A stretch of 10,800 nt of DNA. Origin: BRH-c25 sp964574195 (GTDB lineage: Bacteria; Bacillota; Clostridia; Lutisporales; Lutisporaceae). Shown one piece after another: positions 1 through 6,594 of this stretch. The stretch covers positions 1-10,800 of the forward strand of contig CAZNMO010000160.1 of NCBI GenBank assembly GCA_964574195.1. The letters are read 5' to 3'. The first letter of the stretch is position 1; the number at the start of each line of letters is the position of its first letter. The notes under the pieces were generated by a model. That model was given only the letters and a program-made list of their open reading frames with translations, searched no databases and had not been told where the DNA came from. The position numbers and the translations under genes were made by a program.

Positions 1-491
1 TTCTGGTCCAGCGCCGAGAAAGGCTCATCCAGAAGCAACAGCTTCGGCTTTGTTGCAAGTGCCCTGGATAATGCCACCCTTTGCCTTTCTCCCCCTGACA
101 GCTGGCCCGGAAACCGATTCTCCAGATGCTTTATTCCCATTACCCCGGTTATGTGGTCAGAATAGCTGAAATCTTTTATATTCCTGGCCTCAAGCCCAAA
201 TCTTATATTTTCCCTGACTGTCATATGGGGAAACAGGGCATAATTCTGGAAAACATAGCCTATGCCCCTGTCCTTTATCGGAACATCAACAGCTTTCTCC
301 GATGAATAAACCGTAACTCCTGAGATGGATATCTCACCGCCATCCGGTGCTTTGATACCCGCAATACAATCCAGCAGGGTAGTCTTGCCCGAGCCTGATT
401 CCCCCTGTATGACCAGGACCTCACGGTCGACCTCAAAGCTCATATTTATGCAAAAATATTGCAGTTTTTTTTGGATAACGACGCTAACCAT
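1..491 (-). CDS. modC: Molybdate ABC transporter ATP-binding protein ModC (partial, cut by window start)
   Basis: This is the ATPase that powers molybdate import through the ModB permease at the inner face of the membrane. The visible 163 N-terminal residues contain Walker A GESGSGKTT (residues 30-38), the Q-loop in GYVFQNYALFPH (Gln82), the ABC signature LSGGERQRVALSRALA (131-146) and Walker B LLLLDEPFSALD (151-162). The D-loop lies at the window edge; the H-loop and any C-terminal molybdate-binding TOBE domain are outside. The ATG at 491 is supported by AGGAG eight bases upstream, and this site overlaps the TAG stop of modB, so the two genes are very likely translationally linked. The ATPase fold is certain from the motifs. 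The molybdate assignment comes from the modA and modB genes directly upstream. Nothing visible is broken; the truncation is only the window end. Confidence 0.93.
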   Translation of the reverse strand, partial: MVSVVIQKKLQYFCINMSFEVDREVLVIQGESGSGKTTLLDCIAGIKAPDGGEISISGVTVYSSEKAVDVPIKDRGIGYVFQNYALFPHMTVRENIRFGLEARNIKDFSYSDHITGVMGIKHLENRFPGQLSGGERQRVALSRALATKPKLLLLDEPFSALDQ

Positions 492-502
492 AAATGTCTC
501 TC

Positions 503-1165
503 CTATTTATACTGTTTTTTTCTCAGCCAGCCATTCAGCCCATATATCAGTATGAAACTGAAAACGACCACTATAAGCATCAGTGTATTTGCCTTTTTCA
601 GGTCTCCGCTTTCAACAGCAAAATATATAGCCAGAGGGATCGTTTCAGTCTTTCCTGGAATATTGCCCGCTACCATCAAGGTAGCTCCGAATTCCCCCAA
701 AGCCCTCGCAAAAGCCAGCACTGTGCCTCCGATTATCCCAGGCAGGGCTAGAGGCAGGGATATTCTCCAGAATATTCTTCTTTCATTTGCGCCCAAAGTA
801 CGGGCGGCATTTTCATATATATGGTCTATATTAAGAAATGCAGCCTTACAGCTCTGATACATCAGCGGAAGTGATACTATGGCAGCGGCAAGGCAGGCCG
901 CTGTCCAGGTAAATATTAAGCTTATCCCGAAAGTGTCATACAGGAATCGGCCCAGAATCCCCCTCCTTCCAATCAGGATCAGCAGGGCATATCCCACTAC
1001 CGTTGGAGGAAGGACCATAGGAAGCAGTATCAAGGTTTCTACAGCATCCTTGAACTTAAAATCATATCTTGTTAGCAGCCTTGCCAGGAATACCCCTGTT
1101 ATCAATGTAAATAACGTTGCAAGCAAGGCCACTTTAATAGAAATCAAAATCGGTGTTATAGCCAT
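503..1165 (-). CDS. modB: Molybdate ABC transporter permease ModB
   Basis: This is the membrane channel subunit of the molybdate importer, working as a dimer with ModC ATPases and receiving substrate from ModA. The 220-residue length fits ModB. About five hydrophobic segments are visible (near 5-30, 45-66, 82-105, 140-165, 195-213). LPPTVVGY (52-59) and RALGEFGATLMVAGNIPG (154-171) are typical of ModB/CysT-type permeases. The EAA loop that docks on the ATPase is at about 118-142 (ENAARTLGANERRIFW). The ATG at 1165 lies 11 bases after the modA stop. The ribosome binding site there is poor (TAGGTAG, overlapping the modA stop), which suggests that translation is coupled to modA. The gene ends in TAG, itself part of the modC ribosome binding site. 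The three genes are therefore one tight operon, and modB should follow the modA promoter. Confidence 0.95.
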   Translation of the reverse strand: MAITPILISIKVALLATLFTLITGVFLARLLTRYDFKFKDAVETLILLPMVLPPTVVGYALLILIGRRGILGRFLYDTFGISLIFTWTAACLAAAIVSLPLMYQSCKAAFLNIDHIYENAARTLGANERRIFWRISLPLALPGIIGGTVLAFARALGEFGATLMVAGNIPGKTETIPLAIYFAVESGDLKKANTLMLIVVVFSFILIYGLNGWLRKKQYK

Positions 1166-1176
1166 TATAAAACTAC

Positions 1177-1947
1177 CTACTTTATTTTAATATCAAATCC
1201 ATATTTCTCAAAAACCTGCCCGGCACTTTCTGACTGCAAATAATCCAGAAACAGCTTTGCAGCCTCCTTCTCCTTGCTTGCTGCAACTATTGCAGCAGGG
1301 TATACTATCGGCTTATGCAAGCTTTCGTCAAATACTTGTACTATACTGCTGTTCTTTAAAACCGCAGCATCCGAATTGTATACAATGCCTGCAGCTACTT
1401 CCCCCGCCTCGACATAAGCCACCACCTGCTTCACATCCTTGGCATAAACTATTTTACTGCTTAGTTTATCCCATAAACCCATATTAACAAGACTATCCTT
1501 TGCATAACTACCTGCAGGAACGCTTTCCGGTTCGCCGGTACTTATCCTTTCCGCCTTGGACTCCAGATCGGAAGCTGTCTTTATTTTTTCCTTGTATTCA
1601 TTGGAGATGATCAAAACAAGGCTGTTCCCAAGCAGATTTCCCCTTGTTTCCTTATCGACTAGCGCCTTTTCCTCCAGTGCATCCATCTGCTTTTTCCCCG
1701 CAGAAATGAACAAGTCGGCAGGAGCCCCCTCTTCTATCTGTTTTTGAAGCGCACCTGAGGCGCCAAAATTGAAAGTAAGCTCGATACCACTATCTTTTTC
1801 AAAGTCAGGTCCGATTTCGCTCAATGCCTCTCTCAGGCTTGCTGCAGCACATACTGTAATACTGGACGCCTCTTGCACCTGCCCCGAACATCCGGATATG
1901 TAAAGTATACATATCATAATAGTAAGGATAGTAAAAACTCTTTTCAT
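1177..1947 (-). CDS. modA: Molybdate-binding lipoprotein ModA
   Basis: This is the extracytoplasmic binding protein that captures molybdate (or tungstate) and delivers it to ModB. The 256-residue product begins MKRVFTILTIMICILYISGC, a lipoprotein signal with lipobox ISGC; Cys20 would be lipidated to hold the protein on the outer face of the membrane. Oxyanion-binding motifs of the family follow: AAASLREAL, FGASGALQKQIEEGAPADLF, PAGSYAK and GIVYNSDA. The start at 1947 was chosen because GGAGGAG lies five bases upstream and the signal peptide begins there. The frame is open to an earlier ATG at 2019, but that extension reads through the operator palindrome and has no signal character. The gene leads the modABC operon and follows the modE-like gene after a 94-bp gap holding its own promoter and operator. 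Molybdate and tungstate preference cannot be told apart by eye. Confidence 0.95.
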   Translation of the reverse strand: MKRVFTILTIMICILYISGCSGQVQEASSITVCAAASLREALSEIGPDFEKDSGIELTFNFGASGALQKQIEEGAPADLFISAGKKQMDALEEKALVDKETRGNLLGNSLVLIISNEYKEKIKTASDLESKAERISTGEPESVPAGSYAKDSLVNMGLWDKLSSKIVYAKDVKQVVAYVEAGEVAAGIVYNSDAAVLKNSSIVQVFDESLHKPIVYPAAIVAASKEKEAAKLFLDYLQSESAGQVFEKYGFDIKIK

Positions 1948-1950
1948 TTT

Positions 1951-1957
1951 TTCTCCT
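1951..1957 (-). promoter_or_regulatory. Ribosome binding site deciding the modA start
   Basis: The minus strand reads GGAGGAG followed by an A-rich spacer of about five bases and then the ATG at 1947. It is a near-perfect Shine-Dalgarno site and shows that the shorter, signal-peptide-bearing form of ModA is the real one. Confidence 0.85.
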
Positions 1958-1959
1958 CC

Positions 1960-2013
1960 AATATGCAAAATATCCGTTATGCTTAGTCTAGTATAACGGA
2001 TATTTTGCATATT
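1960..2013. promoter_or_regulatory. Large inverted repeat containing a probable ModE operator
   Basis: Bases 1960-1980 and 1993-2013 are perfect reverse complements (21 bp each) around a 12-base centre. The inner part reads CGTTAT-N12-ATAACG. From memory, the Escherichia coli modA operator bound by ModE also has CGTTAT and ATAACG half-sites with 12 bases between them, so both sequence and spacing agree. The site covers the -10 element and the expected transcription start of modA, and the adjacent upstream gene encodes a ModE-type DNA-binding protein. Repression of modABC by blocking RNA polymerase is the natural reading. The arms are longer than the core operator needs. Transcription probably starts within the centre, so the whole hairpin would not be present in the mRNA. 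Confidence 0.82.
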
Positions 2014-2019
2014 TTTCAA
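1990..2019 (-). promoter_or_regulatory. Promoter of modABC
   Basis: On the minus strand TTGAAA (2014-2019) is followed after 18 bp by TATACT (1990-1995). Each differs from the vegetative sigma consensus at one base. The -35 element abuts the outer end of the inverted repeat and the -10 element straddles the edge of its central spacer, the geometry of a repressible promoter. Confidence 0.72.
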
Positions 2020-2041
2020 TAGTTTTCTAAATATATTCTAG

Positions 2042-2386
2042 TTATATACTATCCCTATCCTTGAAGAAGCGATTAAATATCTCTTGGACGCTCCGTTCGC
2101 ATTCTGTGAAGAACTCTCCATACACCAGCATTAGTTCTTCAGCCTCTTTCGTCAGAGATGAGCCACCCCCCTTTGTACCGCCGGATTTGCTTTCTATGAG
2201 CTTGTAACCTAACCTTCCTTCTATTTGCCTGATCAGGTTATATGCCTTATTATATGACATGCCCATCGCTTTAGCAGCTTCAGAAAGAGAGCCGCTTTCC
2301 TTAACACCCTTTAACAAAAGGAACGGGCCCTTTCCAAATACTTTTCCCTCCCGCTCCAACCATATCTTGTATTTTATCTCAAGCAT
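2042..2386 (-). CDS. Standalone ModE-type winged-helix regulator
   Basis: This 114-residue protein matches the N-terminal DNA-binding domain of ModE (LysR-like winged helix). The helix-turn-helix is around residues 32-56 (SLSEAAKAMGMSYNKAYNLIRQIE), with a glycine-rich wing SKSGGTKGGGSSLT (67-80) and a C-terminal helix for dimerisation (81-110). Full ModE proteins of proteobacteria are near 260 residues and carry two molybdate-binding (molbindin/TOBE) domains; those are absent here and the gene ends cleanly, so this is the short form. It sits just upstream of modABC on the same strand and most likely represses modA at the palindrome between the two genes. How it senses molybdate is not visible. 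The ATG at 2386 has GGAG about ten bases upstream. The family is clear; the exact role is inferred from context. Confidence 0.88.
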   Translation of the reverse strand: MLEIKYKIWLEREGKVFGKGPFLLLKGVKESGSLSEAAKAMGMSYNKAYNLIRQIEGRLGYKLIESKSGGTKGGGSSLTKEAEELMLVYGEFFTECERSVQEIFNRFFKDRDSI

Positions 2387-2418
2387 TATATAATCACTCC
2401 GTATAATCAGTTACCTTA

Positions 2419-2448
2419 ATTATATTACTGAGATGAGAATATGTCCAA
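2419..2448 (-). promoter_or_regulatory. Probable promoter of the modE-like gene
   Basis: The minus strand has TTGGAC (2443-2448), an 18-bp spacer and a perfect TATAAT (2419-2424). It lies about 35 bases before the modE-like start codon. Its presence suggests the regulator has its own transcript, separate from the modA promoter. Confidence 0.6.
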
Positions 2449-2595
2449 CCCTGCAGCCACCCAAGGCACTTTCCATGATAAGCCTTAAAGAAAGCGTCAA
2501 GGGTCTGAAGCACATCAAATTCCGCTTTTTTTTTGCTTTTACACAATACTAATTCATGCATTTATCCTCACAGACTTATGCGGAATATTAAGCAA
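2449..2595. other. Intergenic stretch with no assignable gene
   Basis: Together with its flanking promoters this belongs to a gap of about 335 bases between the divergent modE-like and permease genes. I see a run of nine T (2526-2534) preceded only by a weak, widely spaced complementary pair (AAAGCG/CGCTTT), and a 39-codon open frame (2433-2552) without a ribosome binding site. No riboswitch, tRNA or convincing terminator is recognisable. Confidence 0.5.
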
Positions 2596-2613
2596 TTGTT
2601 AAATATATAACAA
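2596..2613. promoter_or_regulatory. Rex-operator-like palindrome, distal site
   Basis: Bases 2596-2613 read TTGTTAAATATATAACAA. The published clostridial consensus for the NADH/NAD+-sensing repressor Rex is, from memory, TTGTTAANNNNTTAACAA, so 13 of 14 fixed positions match. It lies 91 bp before the second site, far upstream of the permease start. AT-rich DNA can produce such palindromes by chance, but two in one promoter region is notable. Confidence 0.5.
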
Positions 2614-2676
2614 TCATTGCCGTTAAACCAGGAATCCAAGTACTTGTTCGGTTAGCAAATTCATGAGCCCTTGATG

Positions 2677-2682
2677 TATAAT
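2677..2682 (+). promoter_or_regulatory. Probable -10 element of the permease gene
   Basis: A perfect TATAAT stands about 40 bases before the permease ATG. No good -35 hexamer is seen at normal spacing (the best is TTAGCA at 2652-2657, 19 bp away), so the promoter may be weak or need an activator. The Rex-like palindrome starts four bases downstream and would cover the transcription start. Confidence 0.5.
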
Positions 2683-2686
2683 GATA

Positions 2687-2704
2687 TTGTTAAAAAATTA
2701 ACAT
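2687..2704. promoter_or_regulatory. Rex-operator-like palindrome, proximal site
   Basis: Bases 2687-2704 read TTGTTAAAAAATTAACAT, matching 13 of 14 fixed positions of the recalled clostridial Rex consensus TTGTTAANNNNTTAACAA. It lies between the -10 element and the AAGGAG ribosome binding site (2707-2712), so a bound protein would block transcription start. Rex is the best-fitting family, but binding is inferred. Confidence 0.58.
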
Positions 2705-2721
2705 TTAAGGAGAAATGAATC

Positions 2722-4020
2722 ATGACAACAAAAGAACTTAAAAAATCAGTAACATTTATCGAAGCAATAGCTATTGTCATAGGCATGATAATAGGCTCCG
2801 GAATATTCCTGAAGCCGGGAATAGTTCTAAACAATGCAGGCTCCCCGATGATGGGCATACTTGCCTGGGTTGCGGGTGGTATAGTTACTCTTGCCTCGGC
2901 TCTTACTGTTGCTGAAATTGCTTCGGCGATCCCAAAGACCGGAGGGCTATATACATATTTGGAAGAGCTATACGGTGAAAAGTGGGGCTTCCTGCTGGGA
3001 TGGGTACAGACAGTGATTTCCTATCCCGCTTCCGGTGATGCACTGGCTATAGCTCTTGCAACCTATTCAACCTACTTCATACCCATGGATGATTTCCAAC
3101 AGAAGCTCCTTGCCATAGCTGTCCTCATATTTGTCATTATCATGAATATAATAGCAACAAAGTTTGGAGGAATCATTCAGACTGTATCAACAGTGGGTAA
3201 ATTGATCCCAATTGCTGCAATTATACTGATAGGCCTTCTAAATGGAACAACACATGATTTTCGCGCAGTTGCTGCTGCCACCTCCGGAGCAGGTTTCGGT
3301 GCCGCAATGCTTGGGACCCTATGGGCCTATGACGGCTGGATAGGCGTGACCAATATGGCCGGTGAACTAAAGGATCCCGCGAAGCAATTGCCACGATCCA
3401 TAATATTGGGTGTTGTATCCGTCACCTTTGTGTATGTACTTGTAAATATGGCAATGCTCAACGTACTGCCTATGGAGCAGATAATAGCTTCCGCAAGGCC
3501 GACCTCAGACGTAGCAACGCAGCTTTTCGGCGGTGGTGGAGCTACCTTCATAACAGCAGGAATAATAGTATCTGTATTCGGAGCAATGAACGGCTATCTA
3601 ATGACAGGCGCAAGAGTACCGCTTGCTATGGGTGAACGCAGGCAGCTGCCCTTCTCCAGGCAAATTGCAAAGCTGAGCCCAAAATTCGGAACACCTGCAA
3701 ACGCCCTGTTGCTGGAATGCGTACTGGCAGTATTGTATATCCTGTCGGGAACCTTCAACACTCTTACTGATTTGTTGGTCTTTGTGCTCTGGATATTTTT
3801 TGTGATGGGTGTATATGGTGTATTCATCCTCAGGAAGAAGCTTCCCACAAACAACATTCCATACAAAGTGCCGCTGTACCCCTTTGTACCGATAATTGGC
3901 ATCATAGGAGGAATATATATATTGTTCAGCACAATAGCAAGCGCTCCTGTAAATTCCATGATAGGGATAGGAATAACCCTTGCAGGGTTGCCTGTTTACT
4001 ATTATCTTAAGAAACAGTAG
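2722..4020 (+). CDS. APC-superfamily amino acid permease (SteT/LAT-like)
   Basis: This is a 432-residue inner-membrane amino acid transporter with about twelve hydrophobic segments. The first helix holds the APC backbone-binding motif GSGIF (residues 25-29), and the stretch LWAYDGWIGVTNMAGELKDP (200-219) is typical of the LAT/SteT-type amino acid exchangers in Bacillus and Clostridia. Length and topology agree with an intact family member. The substrate cannot be read from the sequence; serine/threonine or another neutral amino acid is a reasonable guess because characterised SteT exchanges these. The ATG at 2722 follows AAGGAG (2707-2712) at nine bases. The gene stands alone on the plus strand between minus-strand genes. 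Its upstream region contains two Rex-like palindromes. Its TAG stop is followed in the same frame by a decayed RCC1 fragment and then a terminator. Confidence 0.9.
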   Translation: MTTKELKKSVTFIEAIAIVIGMIIGSGIFLKPGIVLNNAGSPMMGILAWVAGGIVTLASALTVAEIASAIPKTGGLYTYLEELYGEKWGFLLGWVQTVISYPASGDALAIALATYSTYFIPMDDFQQKLLAIAVLIFVIIMNIIATKFGGIIQTVSTVGKLIPIAAIILIGLLNGTTHDFRAVAAATSGAGFGAAMLGTLWAYDGWIGVTNMAGELKDPAKQLPRSIILGVVSVTFVYVLVNMAMLNVLPMEQIIASARPTSDVATQLFGGGGATFITAGIIVSVFGAMNGYLMTGARVPLAMGERRQLPFSRQIAKLSPKFGTPANALLLECVLAVLYILSGTFNTLTDLLVFVLWIFFVMGVYGVFILRKKLPTNNIPYKVPLYPFVPIIGIIGGIYILFSTIASAPVNSMIGIGITLAGLPVYYYLKKQ

Positions 4021-4230
4021 CAGGGCGGTGGCCTGGTAAGCTGGGGAAGGAACAACAATTACCAGTTTGGCACTGGCAGCAATCTTGACTCTGCTACTCC
4101 TGTACAGGTCATAGACCTAATGATCGGCATCGTCGGCGCTCCTGCCAAAGACAGCCATGCCACAGCTGCAAAGGGAAACGCAAGCGGAAACCTCCAGAAT
4201 GGAGGCTATGCGGCGCAACAAGGAGACTAG
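4021..4230 (+). pseudogene. Remnant of an RCC1-repeat protein gene
   Basis: The frame continues without a break for 69 codons after the permease stop and ends at TAG (4228-4230). The first part, VSWGRNNNYQFGTG then ATPVQVIDL, is a clear RCC1 blade (usual form SWGxNxxGQLGxG...PVxV). The next part, GIVGAPAKDSH and TAAK, then YAAQQGD, resembles a second, degraded repeat (usual GIVAIAAGDSHTVALK ... YGQQGD) whose tryptophan and glycines are lost. There is no start codon or ribosome binding site, and the stretch is visibly more GC-rich than its surroundings. RCC1 proteins normally have six or seven repeats forming a beta-propeller, so this is a 3' scrap left after deletion or recombination. Read-through of the permease stop would append it, but nothing shows that this occurs. 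Confidence 0.72.
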
Positions 4231-4275
4231 AAAAAAACACTTTCTGATATTATTCAATCAGAAAGTGTTTTTTTT
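4231..4275. terminator. Bidirectional rho-independent terminator
   Basis: Bases 4231-4248 and 4257-4274 are perfect complements (18 bp) around an eight-base loop. The core stem CACTTTCTGAT/ATCAGAAAGTG is flanked by seven A on the left and eight T on the right, so it works in both directions. It ends the permease transcript (plus) and the chemoreceptor transcript (minus), whose coding regions converge here. Confidence 0.92.
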
Positions 4276-4298
4276 GATCTATTACACTGGCGCCTATT

Positions 4299-6347
4299 CT
4301 ACACTGTAAACTTATCTAAATCCACTTCCACGGATTTTGTGATCTCTAACATTTTCTGAGCCGTGTCAGATAGTTCTTTCATCAATGCATTCTGCTCCTC
4401 AGTAGATGCTGCTATATTCTGTACGTCAGCTGTAGCTTGCTCCGATATCGTCAGTATGCTTTCAACTGCATTGACCATGACTTGAGTTTGCGCTACAACA
4501 GATTTCAACACTTCAGAAACCGCACTTACTTCAGAAGAAATATCAATGACAGAGTGATTTATCTCGCCAAAGGATTCCCCTACATTTTTGATCATTGTCA
4601 TACCATCATTTACCGCTGCAACACCTATACCCATATTATTTGAGGAGTTTTGAACCTCTTCCTGTATATCCGATATAAGTTCTGTGATGTTATGAGCAGC
4701 TTCTCCTGATTGTTCAGCAAGCTTTCTGACCTCATCAGCCACAACCGCAAAGCCCCTTCCGGATTCCCCTGCTCTAGCTGCTTCTATGGCTGCATTTAAG
4801 GCTAGCAGATTTGTCTGATTGGCAATTGCTGTTATAGAAGAAACTATGTCGCCTATTTTACCAGACTTCTCACTCAGAGTTTTTATACCCTCCGAAATCG
4901 CTCCTACTCTATCATTGATAGTATTCATTTGAGTTATGGCCTGCGATACCACATGGCTGCCGTTCTCTGCCCTGCTCGAAGCAGCCTCAGCTGCGGCAGT
5001 CACGCCATTCATCTTAGCTGCAATACTCTCAATATTCTCCAAGGTTTTCTCCGAAGCAGAAGATGAAGAATCGATCAGCCCTGTCTGCTTCTCTTGTCCT
5101 GCTGAAACATCCTGAATAGATTCTGTTATTTGATCTATCGCGCTTAAGTTCTGATCAACTCCAATTGATAATGCCTCCGATATATTAGTCACCTCAGACA
5201 TGCTTGTTTTAACCTTAGCTACCAAGCTCCTAAGTTTAGCTACCGCCGTGTTAAGGTTTCCAGCCATTTGGCCTATTTCATCAACTGAAGTTACAGGAAT
5301 GGAAGTGTTGAATATGCCCTCTGCCATAGAAGCAGAAAAAACATTTACTGCGTTTGTCTGTTTTTTAAGGCTCCTGCCTAATAAAAGTACTGCCAATCCA
5401 ACAAGCAGAAGAACTACCAACACAAATAATCCAAGGCGCAGCAGGAGATCATCCAGATTTTCATGCAGCTCACTTTCAGGCATACTTAGTGCCAATATCC
5501 AATCTGTGTTTGGTATCGTTGTGAATTGAACTATATTCTTACCATTGGCATCTGTATAGCTAGCCTCACCGGTCTTTTTCTGTATGATGACCTTGCCCAT
5601 TTCTGCCAACGAACTGTTCTTATCCTCACTTATTTTTTCTTTCATGACCTTAGTGGTATCTTTGTCTACCATGTAAGTACCATCCGGCATCAACAAGATC
5701 GCACTGCCGCCTTTACCTACTTTAATCCCTGAAACAAACGCCTGCAAGCTTGATAGGTCTATATCTGAAGATACTACACCCAAAAACTTCTTGTCTTTAT
5801 CATATATGGGTGCATTTGTAGTAACCATAGTTATATCAGTCAATTCATCATAATAAGGAGCAGTAGAAACAGATAGCTTGGCTGTTGACTTACCTATTGT
5901 GTACCACTCCTGATTATGAAAGTCATAATCAGGTTTTTCATAGTCAAATGTGGTAACCAAATTGCCCCCATCCTTGTACACATATGGTCCAAAGTACTGT
6001 ACTCCTTCATATACAAAAGGTTCAAACCAAACACCCGCTCCAAATGTATCGTCATTCACACCTACTACTCCGGATAGTATTGAAACATATGTATCCTTTG
6101 ATGCTGAATTGCCTAATGCGCCGGCAACCCGTGCCGTTGTCTCGGCAATTCTGCTGTGCTGTATAAGTGTTTTGCTGATGTTGTTGGCTGTACTGTCCAG
6201 TTGATGCCTCATCTTTTCTGAAATCTCTTCGTTCAATAGAGTATTTATGTATGTGTACCCTACAAAAGACAATAGTAAGAAAAAAGCTGTCAGTAACGGA
6301 ATAACTGCTGATAGGATCTTGGTATTAATGCTTCTAAATTTTATCAA
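4299..6347 (-). CDS. Methyl-accepting chemotaxis protein with dCache sensor
   Basis: A 682-residue transmembrane chemoreceptor that would control CheA kinase activity. Order: helix TM1 (about 11-33), extracellular dCache domain (about 38-295), TM2 (301-324), HAMP (about 325-375), then the long cytoplasmic signalling coiled coil with hairpin tip around 508-547 (NQTNLLALNAAIEAARAG, then GRGFAVVADEVRKLAEQS). The sensor shows Y141, W148, Y149, Y165/166 and D195 in the pattern of amino-acid-binding dCache domains, but the arginine normally holding the ligand carboxylate is Gln146. The C terminus lacks a CheR-tethering pentapeptide. The start is TTG at 6347, chosen because AAGGGGG lies about eight bases upstream and TM1 follows directly. 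No che genes are nearby, so it is a dispersed receptor. It has its own promoter and shares the terminator with the permease. Confidence 0.95.
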   Translation of the reverse strand: MIKFRSINTKILSAVIPLLTAFFLLLSFVGYTYINTLLNEEISEKMRHQLDSTANNISKTLIQHSRIAETTARVAGALGNSASKDTYVSILSGVVGVNDDTFGAGVWFEPFVYEGVQYFGPYVYKDGGNLVTTFDYEKPDYDFHNQEWYTIGKSTAKLSVSTAPYYDELTDITMVTTNAPIYDKDKKFLGVVSSDIDLSSLQAFVSGIKVGKGGSAILLMPDGTYMVDKDTTKVMKEKISEDKNSSLAEMGKVIIQKKTGEASYTDANGKNIVQFTTIPNTDWILALSMPESELHENLDDLLLRLGLFVLVVLLLVGLAVLLLGRSLKKQTNAVNVFSASMAEGIFNTSIPVTSVDEIGQMAGNLNTAVAKLRSLVAKVKTSMSEVTNISEALSIGVDQNLSAIDQITESIQDVSAGQEKQTGLIDSSSSASEKTLENIESIAAKMNGVTAAAEAASSRAENGSHVVSQAITQMNTINDRVGAISEGIKTLSEKSGKIGDIVSSITAIANQTNLLALNAAIEAARAGESGRGFAVVADEVRKLAEQSGEAAHNITELISDIQEEVQNSSNNMGIGVAAVNDGMTMIKNVGESFGEINHSVIDISSEVSAVSEVLKSVVAQTQVMVNAVESILTISEQATADVQNIAASTEEQNALMKELSDTAQKMLEITKSVEVDLDKFTV

Positions 6348-6355
6348 ATCTATAT

Positions 6356-6360
6356 CCCCC
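6356..6360 (-). promoter_or_regulatory. Ribosome binding site supporting a TTG start of the chemoreceptor
   Basis: The minus strand reads AAAGGGGG, eight bases, then TTG-ATA-AAA. No ATG occurs in a suitable place before the first membrane helix, so the TTG is taken as the start. Confidence 0.7.
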
Positions 6361-6418
6361 TTTACTTCTATGTTGCTTAAGAATCCTTGTAGTTTACAGC
6401 ATTATGTATTTATTATAT

Positions 6419-6447
6419 ATTATACCATCCCCGCGCTGGCATGTCTA
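6419..6447 (-). promoter_or_regulatory. Promoter of the chemoreceptor gene
   Basis: TAGACA (6442-6447 on the minus strand) is separated by 17 bp from a perfect TATAAT (6419-6424). This is a vegetative-type promoter, not the TAAA/GCCGATAA pattern of the flagellar sigma factor often used for chemoreceptors. A 7-bp inverted repeat (GCTGGCA at 6435-6441, TGCCAGC at 6483-6489) begins in its spacer; its meaning is unclear. The rest of the gap to the histidine kinase terminator shows no gene. Confidence 0.68.
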
Positions 6448-6594
6448 TATTTGTCTAAATATGCCGAATAATGATTTCATGGTGCCAGCCTGTTAACTTA
6501 TTGAATTATTCATTGTTTAACTGTTTTCAAATGATATCCAAGCTTTGGTTAGCAAGTTAATAAGCTGTACTACACATGAATATGGGTATAAAAG

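Noticed and set aside
503..1190. Long plus-strand open frames opposite modB, such as 879-1190
   Set aside because: They are antisense shadows of an obvious ModB frame, with low-complexity translations and no ribosome binding sites.
1948..2019. N-terminal extension of ModA to an upstream ATG at 2019
   Set aside because: The extension is encoded by the operator palindrome and promoter, lacks a good ribosome binding site, and would place the lipoprotein signal peptide inside the protein.
2463..2534. Possible terminator or riboswitch before the T9 run
   Set aside because: Complementary segments are short and far apart, and no Moco- or T-box-like conserved core is recognisable.
2433..2552. 39-codon plus-strand open frame in the modE-permease gap
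   Set aside because: It has no ribosome binding site, ends in a phenylalanine-rich stretch caused by a T run, and resembles no known family.
5200..5529. Plus-strand open frame of 109 codons opposite the chemoreceptor
   Set aside because: It is antisense to the TM2-HAMP coding region and has no family resemblance or start signals.
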